A DNA stretch of 11,891 nucleotides, from assembly GCA_938022295.1 (NCBI GenBank), contig CALIDR010000263.1:1-11891 (forward strand), in the 5' to 3' direction. The notes below the pieces were generated by a model. That model was not told the DNA's origin. It saw nothing but the letters and a program-made list of their open reading frames with translations, and searched no databases. This stretch comes from an uncultured Burkholderiaceae bacterium. Its GTDB lineage: Bacteria; Pseudomonadota; Gammaproteobacteria; Burkholderiales; Burkholderiaceae_C. This document shows positions 1 to 6,052 of this stretch, in pieces (the stretch's first letter is position 1; each line of letters opens with the position of its first letter). The translations under genes were made by a program, and so were the position numbers.

Positions 1-1
1 C

Positions 2-610
2 CCGCTGACGCTGGCGCAGTCGGGCGTGCTGCAGCCGCACCGCAACGTGCTGCTGGCCGGGCAGGGCGCGCGCCTGGCCGGCATCGACCCGCTGCAGGGC
101 GACCTGCGCTGGGAGGTGCCGATCGCCAACCCGCGCGGCACCAACGAGGTCGAGCGCCTCGCCGACCTCGTCGGCCCGGCGGTGCGCGCGGGCCCGCTGG
201 TGTGCGCGCGGTCGTTCCAGCAGGCGGTGGGCTGCGCCGACGTCGAGCGCGCAACGCAGGTCTGGAGCCGCAGCGTCGGTGGCACGCAGGCCGTCGGCGG
301 CGACGCCGAGCGGCTGTTCGGTGCCGACGGCAGCGACCGCATCACCGCCTGGCGCACCCGCAGCGGCGAGATCCTGTGGACCAGCGACGCCTTCCAGCAC
401 CGCGAGCTGAGCGGCGCGCTGGCGGTGGGGCCGACGGTCGTCTTCGGCGACGGCGAGGGCCTGGTGCACTGGCTCGCCGCCGACAGCGGCCAGCCGCTGC
501 TGCGCCTGCCCACCGACGGCTCGCCGGTCGTCGGCACGCCGGTGCTGGCCGGCCAGACGGTGCTCGTCGTCACGCGCCGCGGCGGGCTGTTCGCGTTCCG
601 GCCGGTGTGA
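2..610 (+). CDS. bamB: Outer membrane protein assembly factor BamB, C-terminal part (5' end outside window)
   Basis: BamB is an outer-membrane-anchored periplasmic lipoprotein with a PQQ/WD-like eight-bladed beta-propeller. It belongs to the BAM complex that folds beta-barrel proteins into the outer membrane. The frame is open from the window edge, so the lipoprotein signal and first blades are missing; about 202 residues remain. Visible blade signatures are short beta strands with conserved Trp and Gly: LRWEVP, a central TNEVERLADLVGP segment typical of betaproteobacterial BamB, QVWSRSVGGTQ, GEILWTSD, and a terminal LLRLPTDGSPVVGTP...GGLFAFRP blade. The GTG at position 26 is inside the protein, not a start. 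Ten bases separate the stop from der; bamB-der adjacency is conserved in beta- and gammaproteobacteria, though the two proteins act in different compartments. Assignment rests on motif recognition. Confidence 0.92.
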   Translation, partial: PLTLAQSGVLQPHRNVLLAGQGARLAGIDPLQGDLRWEVPIANPRGTNEVERLADLVGPAVRAGPLVCARSFQQAVGCADVERATQVWSRSVGGTQAVGGDAERLFGADGSDRITAWRTRSGEILWTSDAFQHRELSGALAVGPTVVFGDGEGLVHWLAADSGQPLLRLPTDGSPVVGTPVLAGQTVLVVTRRGGLFAFRPV

Positions 611-620
611 CGCGGCACCG

Positions 621-1958
621 ATGAAGCCGGTCGTCGCACTCGTCGGCCGCGCCAACGTCGGCAAGTCGACGCTGTTCAACCGGCTGACGAAGAGCCGCGA
701 CGCGATCGTCGCCGACTTCGCCGGCCTCACGCGCGACCGCCACTACGGCGACGCGCGCGTCGGCGGGCGCGACATCATCGTCGTCGACACCGGCGGCTTC
801 GAGCCCGAGAAGCCGGCAGGCATCGTCGCCGAGATGGCGCGCCAGACGCGCCAGGCGGTGGCCGAGGCCGACGCGGTGGTGTTCGTCGTCGACGCGCGCG
901 CCGGCCTGTCGGCGCAGGACCACGACATCGCGCGCTACCTGCGCGAGTCCGGCAAGCGGGTGTTCCTCGCCGTCAACAAGGCCGAGGGGATGGCCGAGTC
1001 GCCGCGCCTGGCCGAGTTCCACGAGCTCGGCATCGGCGAGCCGCACCCGATCTCGGCCGCCCACGGCCAGGGCGTGCGCAGCCTGATGGACGCCGTCCTC
1101 GCCGAACTGCCGCCGGCGGTGGAGGAACCCGACGAGGTGGCGCAGGACAAGCCGATCCGGCTCGCGGTGGCGGGGCGGCCCAACGTCGGCAAGAGCACGC
1201 TGATCAACGCCTGGCTCGGCGAGGAACGGGTCGTCGCGTTCGACCAGCCGGGCACGACGCGCGACGCGATCCGCGTGCCGCTCGAGCGCGGCGGGCGCCG
1301 CTACGAGCTGATCGACACCGCGGGCCTGCGCCGCAGGGGGCGGGTGTTCGAGGCGGTCGAGAAGTTCTCCGTCGTCAAGACGCTGCAGGCGATCGCCGAC
1401 GCCCACGTCGTCGTGCTGCTGCTCGACGCGACGCAGGGCGTGGGCGACCAGGACGCGCACATTGCCGGCTACGTGCTCGAGGCCGGACGCGCCGTCGTGA
1501 TCGCCGTCAACAAGTGGGACGCCGTCGACCGCTACCAGCGCGAGCTCGTCGAGCGCTCGATCGAGCAGCGGCTCGCGTTCTTGAAATTCGCGCCCCGGGT
1601 GCACATCTCGGCGCTGAAGCGGCAGGGCCTCGGCCCGCTGTGGAGCGCGATCGCCAAGGCGCATGCGTCGGCCACCGCCAAGCTGCCGACGCCGGTGCTG
1701 ACGCGGCTGGTCCACGAGGCGGTCGAGCACCAGGCGCCGCGGCGCGCCGGCGCGTTCCGGCCGAAACTGCGCTACGCGCACCAGGGCGGCATGAACCCGC
1801 CGATCGTCGTCGTGCACGGCAACGCGCTGGAACACGTCACCGACGCCTACAAGCGCTACCTGGAAGGGCGCATCCGCGACCACTTCGGGCTCGTCGGCAC
1901 GCCGCTGCGCATCGAGCTGCGGTCGTCGCGGAACCCTTTCGCGGAGCGCGACACCTAA
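621..1958 (+). CDS. der: Ribosome biogenesis GTPase Der (EngA)
   Basis: Der is an essential cytoplasmic GTPase with two tandem G domains and a C-terminal KH-like domain; it acts in maturation of the 50S ribosomal subunit. The 445-residue length is normal for the family. G domain 1 shows the P-loop GRANVGKS (residues 9-16), the switch LTRDRHYG, DTGGF and NKAEG. G domain 2 shows the canonical P-loop GRPNVGKS (185-192), GTTRD, DTAGL, NKWD and a SALKRQGLG motif. The KH-like domain follows from about residue 355, including KLRYAHQGGMNPP and a terminal SRNPF. In the first P-loop the usual proline is alanine, but the GxxxxGKS core is intact. The ATG at 621 gives the standard MKPVVALVG N-terminus; no strong Shine-Dalgarno is seen, so it may be translated by coupling to bamB ten bases upstream. 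Confidence 0.98.
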   Translation: MKPVVALVGRANVGKSTLFNRLTKSRDAIVADFAGLTRDRHYGDARVGGRDIIVVDTGGFEPEKPAGIVAEMARQTRQAVAEADAVVFVVDARAGLSAQDHDIARYLRESGKRVFLAVNKAEGMAESPRLAEFHELGIGEPHPISAAHGQGVRSLMDAVLAELPPAVEEPDEVAQDKPIRLAVAGRPNVGKSTLINAWLGEERVVAFDQPGTTRDAIRVPLERGGRRYELIDTAGLRRRGRVFEAVEKFSVVKTLQAIADAHVVVLLLDATQGVGDQDAHIAGYVLEAGRAVVIAVNKWDAVDRYQRELVERSIEQRLAFLKFAPRVHISALKRQGLGPLWSAIAKAHASATAKLPTPVLTRLVHEAVEHQAPRRAGAFRPKLRYAHQGGMNPPIVVVHGNALEHVTDAYKRYLEGRIRDHFGLVGTPLRIELRSSRNPFAERDT

Positions 1959-1990
1959 GCGTGCGAGGGTTTGGTGAGGCGGCCCGCTGC

Positions 1991-2016
1991 CGGCACCCCC
2001 CTGTGTTAAGGTGCCG
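1991..2016 (+). other. Inverted repeat in the der-hfq gap (candidate hfq leader hairpin)
   Basis: CGGCACC (1991-1997) and GGTGCCG (2010-2016) are perfect 7-base inverted repeats around a 12-base loop. No U-run follows, so it is not a good intrinsic terminator. It ends 20 bases before the hfq Shine-Dalgarno. In an RNA reading through from der it could fold in the hfq leader. Whether it affects hfq translation or 3' processing of the der transcript is inference. Confidence 0.35.
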
Positions 2017-2036
2017 AGTCGTTTCGAATCCAACAC

Positions 2037-2040
2037 GGAG
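2037..2040 (+). promoter_or_regulatory. Shine-Dalgarno of hfq, fixing its GTG start
   Basis: GGAG sits six bases before the GTG at 2047. It supports that GTG over an in-frame upstream start at 2011, which would add 12 residues not found in Hfq proteins. Confidence 0.75.
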
Positions 2041-2046
2041 CATATC

Positions 2047-2289
2047 GTGAGCAACAAAGGGCAGCTTCTACAAGACCCGTTCCTGAACCTCCTGCGCAAG
2101 GAGCACGTGCCGGTGTCGATCTACCTCGTCAACGGCATCAAGCTGCAAGGGCACATCGAGTCGTTCGACCAGTACGTGGTGCTGTTGCGCAATACCGTGA
2201 CGCAGATGGTCTACAAGCACGCGATCTCCACCGTCGTCCCCGGCCGTGCCGTGAACTTCCACCCCCAGGAGTCCGGGGAGGGATCCTGA
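2047..2289 (+). CDS. hfq: RNA chaperone Hfq
   Basis: Hfq is a homohexameric Sm-like ring that binds small RNAs and A-rich or U-rich mRNA sites, promotes sRNA-mRNA pairing and influences RNA decay. The 80-residue protein from GTG 2047 starts MSNKGQLLQDPFLN. It carries the Sm1 stretch with VNGIKLQG and the Sm2 stretch MVYKHAISTVVP. Proximal-face residues Gln9, Lys32, Tyr56, Lys57 and His58 match E. coli Q8, K31, Y55, K56, H57 with an offset of one. The rim patch reads RKEH where E. coli has RRER. The C-terminal tail is very short, ending in acidic ESGEGS, compared with the long disordered tail of the 102-residue E. coli protein. It lies 88 bases after der and 11 bases before hflX, so it may have its own promoter, though I see no clear consensus. 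Confidence 0.98.
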   Translation: MSNKGQLLQDPFLNLLRKEHVPVSIYLVNGIKLQGHIESFDQYVVLLRNTVTQMVYKHAISTVVPGRAVNFHPQESGEGS

Positions 2290-2300
2290 ACGCACCGGCT

Positions 2301-3536
2301 TTGACCCTTCGCCATTCCCCGACCGCCGACCCGTCGACCGCCGGGCGCGAGGCCGCCGCGGCGGCGCGCGCCGTGCTGGTCGGCGTCGACCTCGGCGGCC
2401 CCGGCTCCTCGTTCGACCCGACGCTCGACGAGCTCGCGCAGCTTGCCGCCTCGGCGGGCGACGACGTCGTGGCCCGCGTGTTCGCGCGCCGCAAGGCGCC
2501 CGATGCGGCCCTCTTCGTCGGCAGCGGCAAGGCCGACGAGATCAAGGCCGTCGTGCAGGCGCACGACGCGCAGGGCGTGATCTTCGACCAGGCGCTGAGC
2601 CCGGCCCAGCAGCGCAACCTCGAGCGTCACCTCGGCGTGCCGGTGTCGGACCGCACGGCGCTGATCCTGGAGATCTTCGCCGACCGCGCCAAGAGCCACG
2701 AGGGCAAGCTGCAGGTCGAGCTGGCGCGGCTGCAGTACCTGTCGACGCGGCTGGTTCGCCGCTGGACGCACCTCGAGCGCCAGCAGGGCGGCATCGGCAC
2801 GCGCGGCGGCCCGGGCGAGGCGCAGATCGAGCTCGACCGCCGCATGATCGGCGAGCGCATCCGCAGCGTGAAGTCGCGCCTGGACCGCGTCAAGCGCCAG
2901 CGCCAAACGCAGCGCCGCGCGCGCGAGCGCAGCGGCACGTTCCGCGTCGCGCTGGTGGGCTACACCAATGCCGGCAAGTCGACGCTGTTCAACGGGCTGA
3001 CGAAGGCGCGCAGCTACGCCGCCGACCAGCTGTTCGCGACGCTGGACCCGACGGTGCGCGCGCTGTACTTGCCCGCGCCCGACGGCTCGCCGGGGCGCAA
3101 GGTGTCGCTGTCGGACACCGTTGGCTTCATCCGCGATCTGCCGCACAAGCTCGTCGAGGCGTTCCAGGCCACGCTGCAGGAGGCGGTCGACGCCGACCTG
3201 CTGCTGCACGTCGTCGACGCCGCGAGCCCGAACCGCGACGAGCAGATCGCCGAGGTCGAGCGCGTGCTGGCCGAGATCGGCGCCCACGACATCGCGCAGG
3301 TGCTCGTCTTCAACAAGGTCGACCGCCTCGACGCCGGGCAGCGGCCGCGGCGGTGGGTCGACACCGTCGAGCGTGACGGCGTGCGCACGCCGCGCGTGTT
3401 CGTCAGCGCGATCGACGGCACCGGTCTGCCCGAGCTGCGGCAGACGCTGGCGGCGATGGCCGCCGACGCCGAGGCGCCCGACGCCTGGCCGGCCGCCCGC
3501 GGCACCGAATCACCGTACCGCTCCGTGCAGGCATGA
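2301..3536 (+). CDS. hflX: Ribosome-splitting GTPase HflX
   Basis: HflX is a GTPase that binds the 50S/70S ribosome and splits stalled ribosomes, notably after heat or antibiotic stress. From TTG 2301 the protein has 411 residues. The N-terminal HflX domain (about 24-115) includes VLVGVDLGG and LFVGSGKADEIKA. The linker carries the family signature GGIGTRGGPGEAQIELDRR (163-181), followed by a helical, Arg-rich segment. The G domain shows GYTNAGKS (220-227), DTVGF (272-276), NKVD (338-341) and an SAI G5 motif near 369. The start is uncertain: CTG 2286 lies in the same frame, overlaps the hfq stop as CTGA, and follows a GGAGGG run by only three bases; TTG 2301 is the conventional choice. Both suggest coupling to hfq. 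The stop overlaps the hflK start (ATGA). Confidence 0.96.
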   Translation: MTLRHSPTADPSTAGREAAAAARAVLVGVDLGGPGSSFDPTLDELAQLAASAGDDVVARVFARRKAPDAALFVGSGKADEIKAVVQAHDAQGVIFDQALSPAQQRNLERHLGVPVSDRTALILEIFADRAKSHEGKLQVELARLQYLSTRLVRRWTHLERQQGGIGTRGGPGEAQIELDRRMIGERIRSVKSRLDRVKRQRQTQRRARERSGTFRVALVGYTNAGKSTLFNGLTKARSYAADQLFATLDPTVRALYLPAPDGSPGRKVSLSDTVGFIRDLPHKLVEAFQATLQEAVDADLLLHVVDAASPNRDEQIAEVERVLAEIGAHDIAQVLVFNKVDRLDAGQRPRRWVDTVERDGVRTPRVFVSAIDGTGLPELRQTLAAMAADAEAPDAWPAARGTESPYRSVQA

Positions 3537-4885
3537 GCATGCATCCCTCGACCGACGCCCCCGAACCGTTCCCGCGGCGCCTGCGTGCCGTCGCCGCGGC
3601 AGCGCTGGCCCTGCTCGCCGGCGCCTGGCACGGCCGCCGCGGCGCCCGCGCGGCCACGCGCCCGGCCGTCGACGGCCTCGTGCTCAGCAACGGGCGCAAC
3701 GACGGGCCGCCGGACCTCGACGAGCTGTGGAAGGACTTCAACAGCAAGCTGTCGAACCTGTTCGGCAACAAGAAGGGGCCACGCCGGATCGAGGGCGGCG
3801 GCAGCGGTGGCGACGGCGGGGGCGGCGGGCCGTCGTTCCAGCCGCCGGACATGAAGAGCGCGGGCATCGGCGTCGGGCTGATCGCCGGCGTGGCGGCGCT
3901 GATCTGGCTCGGCAGCGGCGTGTACATCGTGCAGGAAGGCCAGCAGGCGGTCGTGACGACGTTCGGCCGCTACACGTCGACCGTCGACGCCGGCATCCAG
4001 TGGCGCCTGCCGTATCCGTTCCAGGCCCACGAGACGGTGCCGTTCACCCAGCTGCGCTCGGTGGACATCGGCCGCAACACGGTGACCCCGGCCACCGGGC
4101 TGCGCGACTCGGCGATGCTGACGCAGGACGAGAACATCGTCGACCTGCGCTTCACGGTGCAGTACCGGCTGAGCGACTCGCGCGCCTACCTGTTCGAGAA
4201 CCGCAACCCCGACGAGGCGGTGGTGCTCGCCAGCGAGTCGGCGGTGCGCGAGATCGTCGGCCGCAGCCAGGTCGACTCGGTGCTCTACGCGGCGCGCGAC
4301 GCGATCGCCGCCGACCTCGTGCGCTCGGTGCAGAGCCAGCTCGACCGCCTGAACGCCGGCATCCTGATCACCAACGTCAACATCCAGAACGTGCAGGTGC
4401 CCGAGCAGGTCCAGGCGGCGTTCAACGACGCCGTGCGCGCCGGTGCCGACCGCGACCGCTTCCGCAACGAGGGCGAGGCCTACGCGAGCGACGTGATCCC
4501 GAAGGCGCAGGGCACGGCGGCACGCCTGCGCGAGGAGGCCGAGGCCTACAAGGCGCGCATCATCGCCACCGCCGAGGGTGACGCGCAGCGCTTCCGCTCG
4601 GTGCTCGCCGAGTACCAGCGCGCGCCGGCCGTCACGCGCGACCGCCTGTACCTCGAGACGATGCAGGAGGTCTACGCCAACGTCAGCAAGGTGCTCGTCG
4701 ACAGCCGCAGCGGCTCGAACCTGCTGTACCTGCCGCTCGAGCAGCTGATCCGCCAGTCCGCCACGCCGCCGGCCAGCACCGCGCCGCGCACCGACGTGCC
4801 GAGCCCGGCCACCAGCGCCGCGGCGGTGACGCTCGACGCGCGCGCGCGCACCGACCAGCGCAGCCGCGAGCGCGACGTGCGCTGA
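3533..4885 (+). CDS. hflK: FtsH protease modulator HflK (SPFH/Band 7 family)
   Basis: HflK pairs with HflC in a large inner-membrane assembly around FtsH and modulates degradation of membrane proteins. The ATG at 3533 overlaps the hflX stop, giving 450 residues. In order: an unusual N-terminus with a short hydrophobic run (about 18-31) between Arg-rich flanks; the conserved NDGPPDLDELWKDFNSKLSNLFG motif region (56-78); a Gly-rich linker (88-99); the membrane segment (about 109-131); the SPFH domain with GQQAVVTTFGRY onward; a coiled-coil region rich in Glu/Arg/Ala (about 310-355); the conserved RLYLETMQEV and LLYLPLEQL; and a low-complexity Ala/Thr/Ser/Arg tail. The domain should face the periplasm. 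GTG 3680 is an alternative start that would remove the hydrophobic run, but it has no Shine-Dalgarno. hflC follows after 14 bases. Confidence 0.96.
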   Translation: MSMHPSTDAPEPFPRRLRAVAAAALALLAGAWHGRRGARAATRPAVDGLVLSNGRNDGPPDLDELWKDFNSKLSNLFGNKKGPRRIEGGGSGGDGGGGGPSFQPPDMKSAGIGVGLIAGVAALIWLGSGVYIVQEGQQAVVTTFGRYTSTVDAGIQWRLPYPFQAHETVPFTQLRSVDIGRNTVTPATGLRDSAMLTQDENIVDLRFTVQYRLSDSRAYLFENRNPDEAVVLASESAVREIVGRSQVDSVLYAARDAIAADLVRSVQSQLDRLNAGILITNVNIQNVQVPEQVQAAFNDAVRAGADRDRFRNEGEAYASDVIPKAQGTAARLREEAEAYKARIIATAEGDAQRFRSVLAEYQRAPAVTRDRLYLETMQEVYANVSKVLVDSRSGSNLLYLPLEQLIRQSATPPASTAPRTDVPSPATSAAAVTLDARARTDQRSRERDVR

Positions 4886-4899
4886 AGGGAGAACCCGCG

Positions 4900-5775
4900 A
4901 TGAACCGAATCGGACTCTTCGCCGGCGGCCTGCTGGTGCTGCTGATGGTGCTGTCGTCGACGCTGTTCGTCGTCGACCAGCGGCAGATCGCCGCCGTCTA
5001 CGCGCTCGGCGAGATCAGGACCGTGATCACCGAGCCCGGGCTGAACTGGAAGCTGCCGCCGCCGTTCCAGAACGTCGTCTTCCTCGACAAGCGCATCCAG
5101 ACGCTGGACAACACCGACCCGCGGCCGATCTTCACCGCCGAGAAGAAGAGCGTGCTCGTCGACTGGCTCGTCAAGTGGCGCATCAGCGACCCGCGGCAGT
5201 TCATCCGCAACAGCGGGCCCGACATGCGCAACCTCGACATCCGGCTCACGCCGGTGGTGCAGGCGGCGTTCAACGAGGAGGTCACGCGGCAGACGGTGAC
5301 CGGCGTGCTCGCCACCGACCGCGACCGCGTGATGCAGGGCGTGCGCGAGCGCCTGACCGACGTCGCGACGAACTTCGGCATCGAGATCGTCGACGTGCGC
5401 GTCAAGCGGGTCGACTTCGTCGCCGACATCACCGACGCCGTCTACCGGCGCATGGAGTCGGAGCGCAAGCGGGTGGCCAACGAGCTGCGCTCGACCGGCG
5501 CCGCCGAGGGCGAGAAGATCCGCGCCGACGCCGACCGCCAGCGCGAAGTCATCCTCGCCGAGGCGTTCCGCGACGCGCAGAAGGTGCGCGGCGAAGGCGA
5601 CGCCCGCGCCTCTGCGCTGTACGCCGAGGCGTTCGGCCGCGACCCCCAGTTCGCCCAGTTCTACCGCAGCCTCGAGGCCTACCGCGCGAGCTTCCAGAAC
5701 AAGAACGACGTCATGGTGCTCGACCCCGGCAGCGACTTCTTCCGCGCGATGCGTGGCGGCGCCGCCACGCGCTGA
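4900..5775 (+). CDS. hflC: FtsH protease modulator HflC (SPFH/Band 7 family)
   Basis: HflC is the obligate partner of HflK; alternating HflK and HflC subunits form a cage around FtsH hexamers. The protein has 291 residues, usual for the family. The N-terminus MNRIGLFAGG leads into one membrane helix (about 5-25) and then the SPFH domain: VDQRQIAAVYALGEI, EPGLNWKLPPPFQNV, and SVLVDWLVKWRISDP, all typical of HflC. A helical, charged segment with KRVANELRSTGAAEGEKIRA-type repeats (about 185-235) forms the coiled coil. The conserved SLEAYRASFQ and MVLDPGSDFFRAM follow near the end. A strong Shine-Dalgarno (AAGGGAG, 4885-4891) overlapping the hflK stop supports ATG 4900. The next gene begins 15 bases later. 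Confidence 0.97.
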   Translation: MNRIGLFAGGLLVLLMVLSSTLFVVDQRQIAAVYALGEIRTVITEPGLNWKLPPPFQNVVFLDKRIQTLDNTDPRPIFTAEKKSVLVDWLVKWRISDPRQFIRNSGPDMRNLDIRLTPVVQAAFNEEVTRQTVTGVLATDRDRVMQGVRERLTDVATNFGIEIVDVRVKRVDFVADITDAVYRRMESERKRVANELRSTGAAEGEKIRADADRQREVILAEAFRDAQKVRGEGDARASALYAEAFGRDPQFAQFYRSLEAYRASFQNKNDVMVLDPGSDFFRAMRGGAATR

Positions 5776-5790
5776 CACGCCGGCGCGCCG

Positions 5791-5979
5791 ATGAGCGAGA
5801 TGCTGATCGGCGCGCTCGCGCTGATGCTCGTCATCGAGGGGCTGCTGCCGTTCCTCAGCCCCGCGACGTGGCGCCAGATGTTCGAGCGCGCGCTGCGGCT
5901 GAACGACGGCCAGATCCGCTTCGTCGGCCTGGCGAGCATGCTCGCCGGTGCCGTGCTCGCGCTGCTGTTCCTGCGCTGA
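5791..5979 (+). CDS. DUF2065 (YjeT-like) small inner-membrane protein
   Basis: This 62-residue protein matches the DUF2065 family (E. coli YjeT), which has no established function. It has two predicted membrane helices: residues about 4-22 (LIGALALMLVIEGLLPFL) and about 43-60 (LASMLAGAVLALLF). They are joined by a short polar loop with the family's conserved PATWRQMF and LRLNDGQIRFVGL stretches. The conserved Glu (E16) inside the first helix is notable for a membrane segment. It lies 15 bases after hflC, in the same position as yjeT in E. coli between hflC and purA, which suggests co-expression with HflKC. A role in the FtsH-HflKC complex is inference only. No clear Shine-Dalgarno precedes the ATG, so translational coupling is possible. 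Confidence 0.88.
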   Translation: MSEMLIGALALMLVIEGLLPFLSPATWRQMFERALRLNDGQIRFVGLASMLAGAVLALLFLR

Positions 5980-5998
5980 CGCGCGGCGGCGCGCGGCC

Positions 5999-6018
5999 GG
6001 GCGCCCGGGAGGGCGCCC
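5999..6018. repeat. GC-rich palindromic hairpin before hisZ
   Basis: GGGCGCCC occurs twice (5999-6006 and 6011-6018) around GGGA. The octamer is its own reverse complement, so the copies form an 8-bp stem with a 4-base loop, and each copy is also a palindrome. No U-run follows, so it is a poor rho-independent terminator, but it could pause polymerase, stabilise the upstream hflKC mRNA 3' end or bind a dimeric protein. Confidence 0.5.
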
Positions 6019-6019
6019 C

Positions 6020-6025
6020 TACAAT
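6020..6025 (+). promoter_or_regulatory. Candidate -10 element upstream of hisZ
   Basis: TACAAT (one mismatch to TATAAT) stands out in very GC-rich surroundings and lies 27 bases before the hisZ ATG, with an expected transcript start near 6032. At a 17-base spacer the -35 position lies in the GC palindrome and reads CCGGGC, which is not a consensus. A promoter here would need an activator or be weak. Evidence is the hexamer only. Confidence 0.35.
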
Positions 6026-6052
6026 GCTCTCTCAACGCCGCCCTTCGTCCCG

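Noticed and set aside
1971..2008. TTGGTG and TGTTAA as an hfq promoter
   Set aside because: The spacing is about 26 bases and both hexamers are poor matches, so no promoter is claimed.
570..2099. A 509-codon open frame on the - strand across der
   Set aside because: Composition is Arg/Val/Asp/Leu-rich in the way typical of antisense frames of GC-rich genes, no family motif is seen, and it lies opposite an unmistakable der.
3121..4581. Long + strand frame across hflX and hflK rich in Arg, Ser and Pro
   Set aside because: It is an out-of-frame reading of two clear genes with low-complexity composition and no domain.
5948..6052. A 35-codon N-terminal extension of HisZ from GTG 5948
   Set aside because: It overlaps the DUF2065 gene and encodes a Cys/Arg-rich stretch unlike HisZ; ATG 6053 gives the conserved N-terminus.
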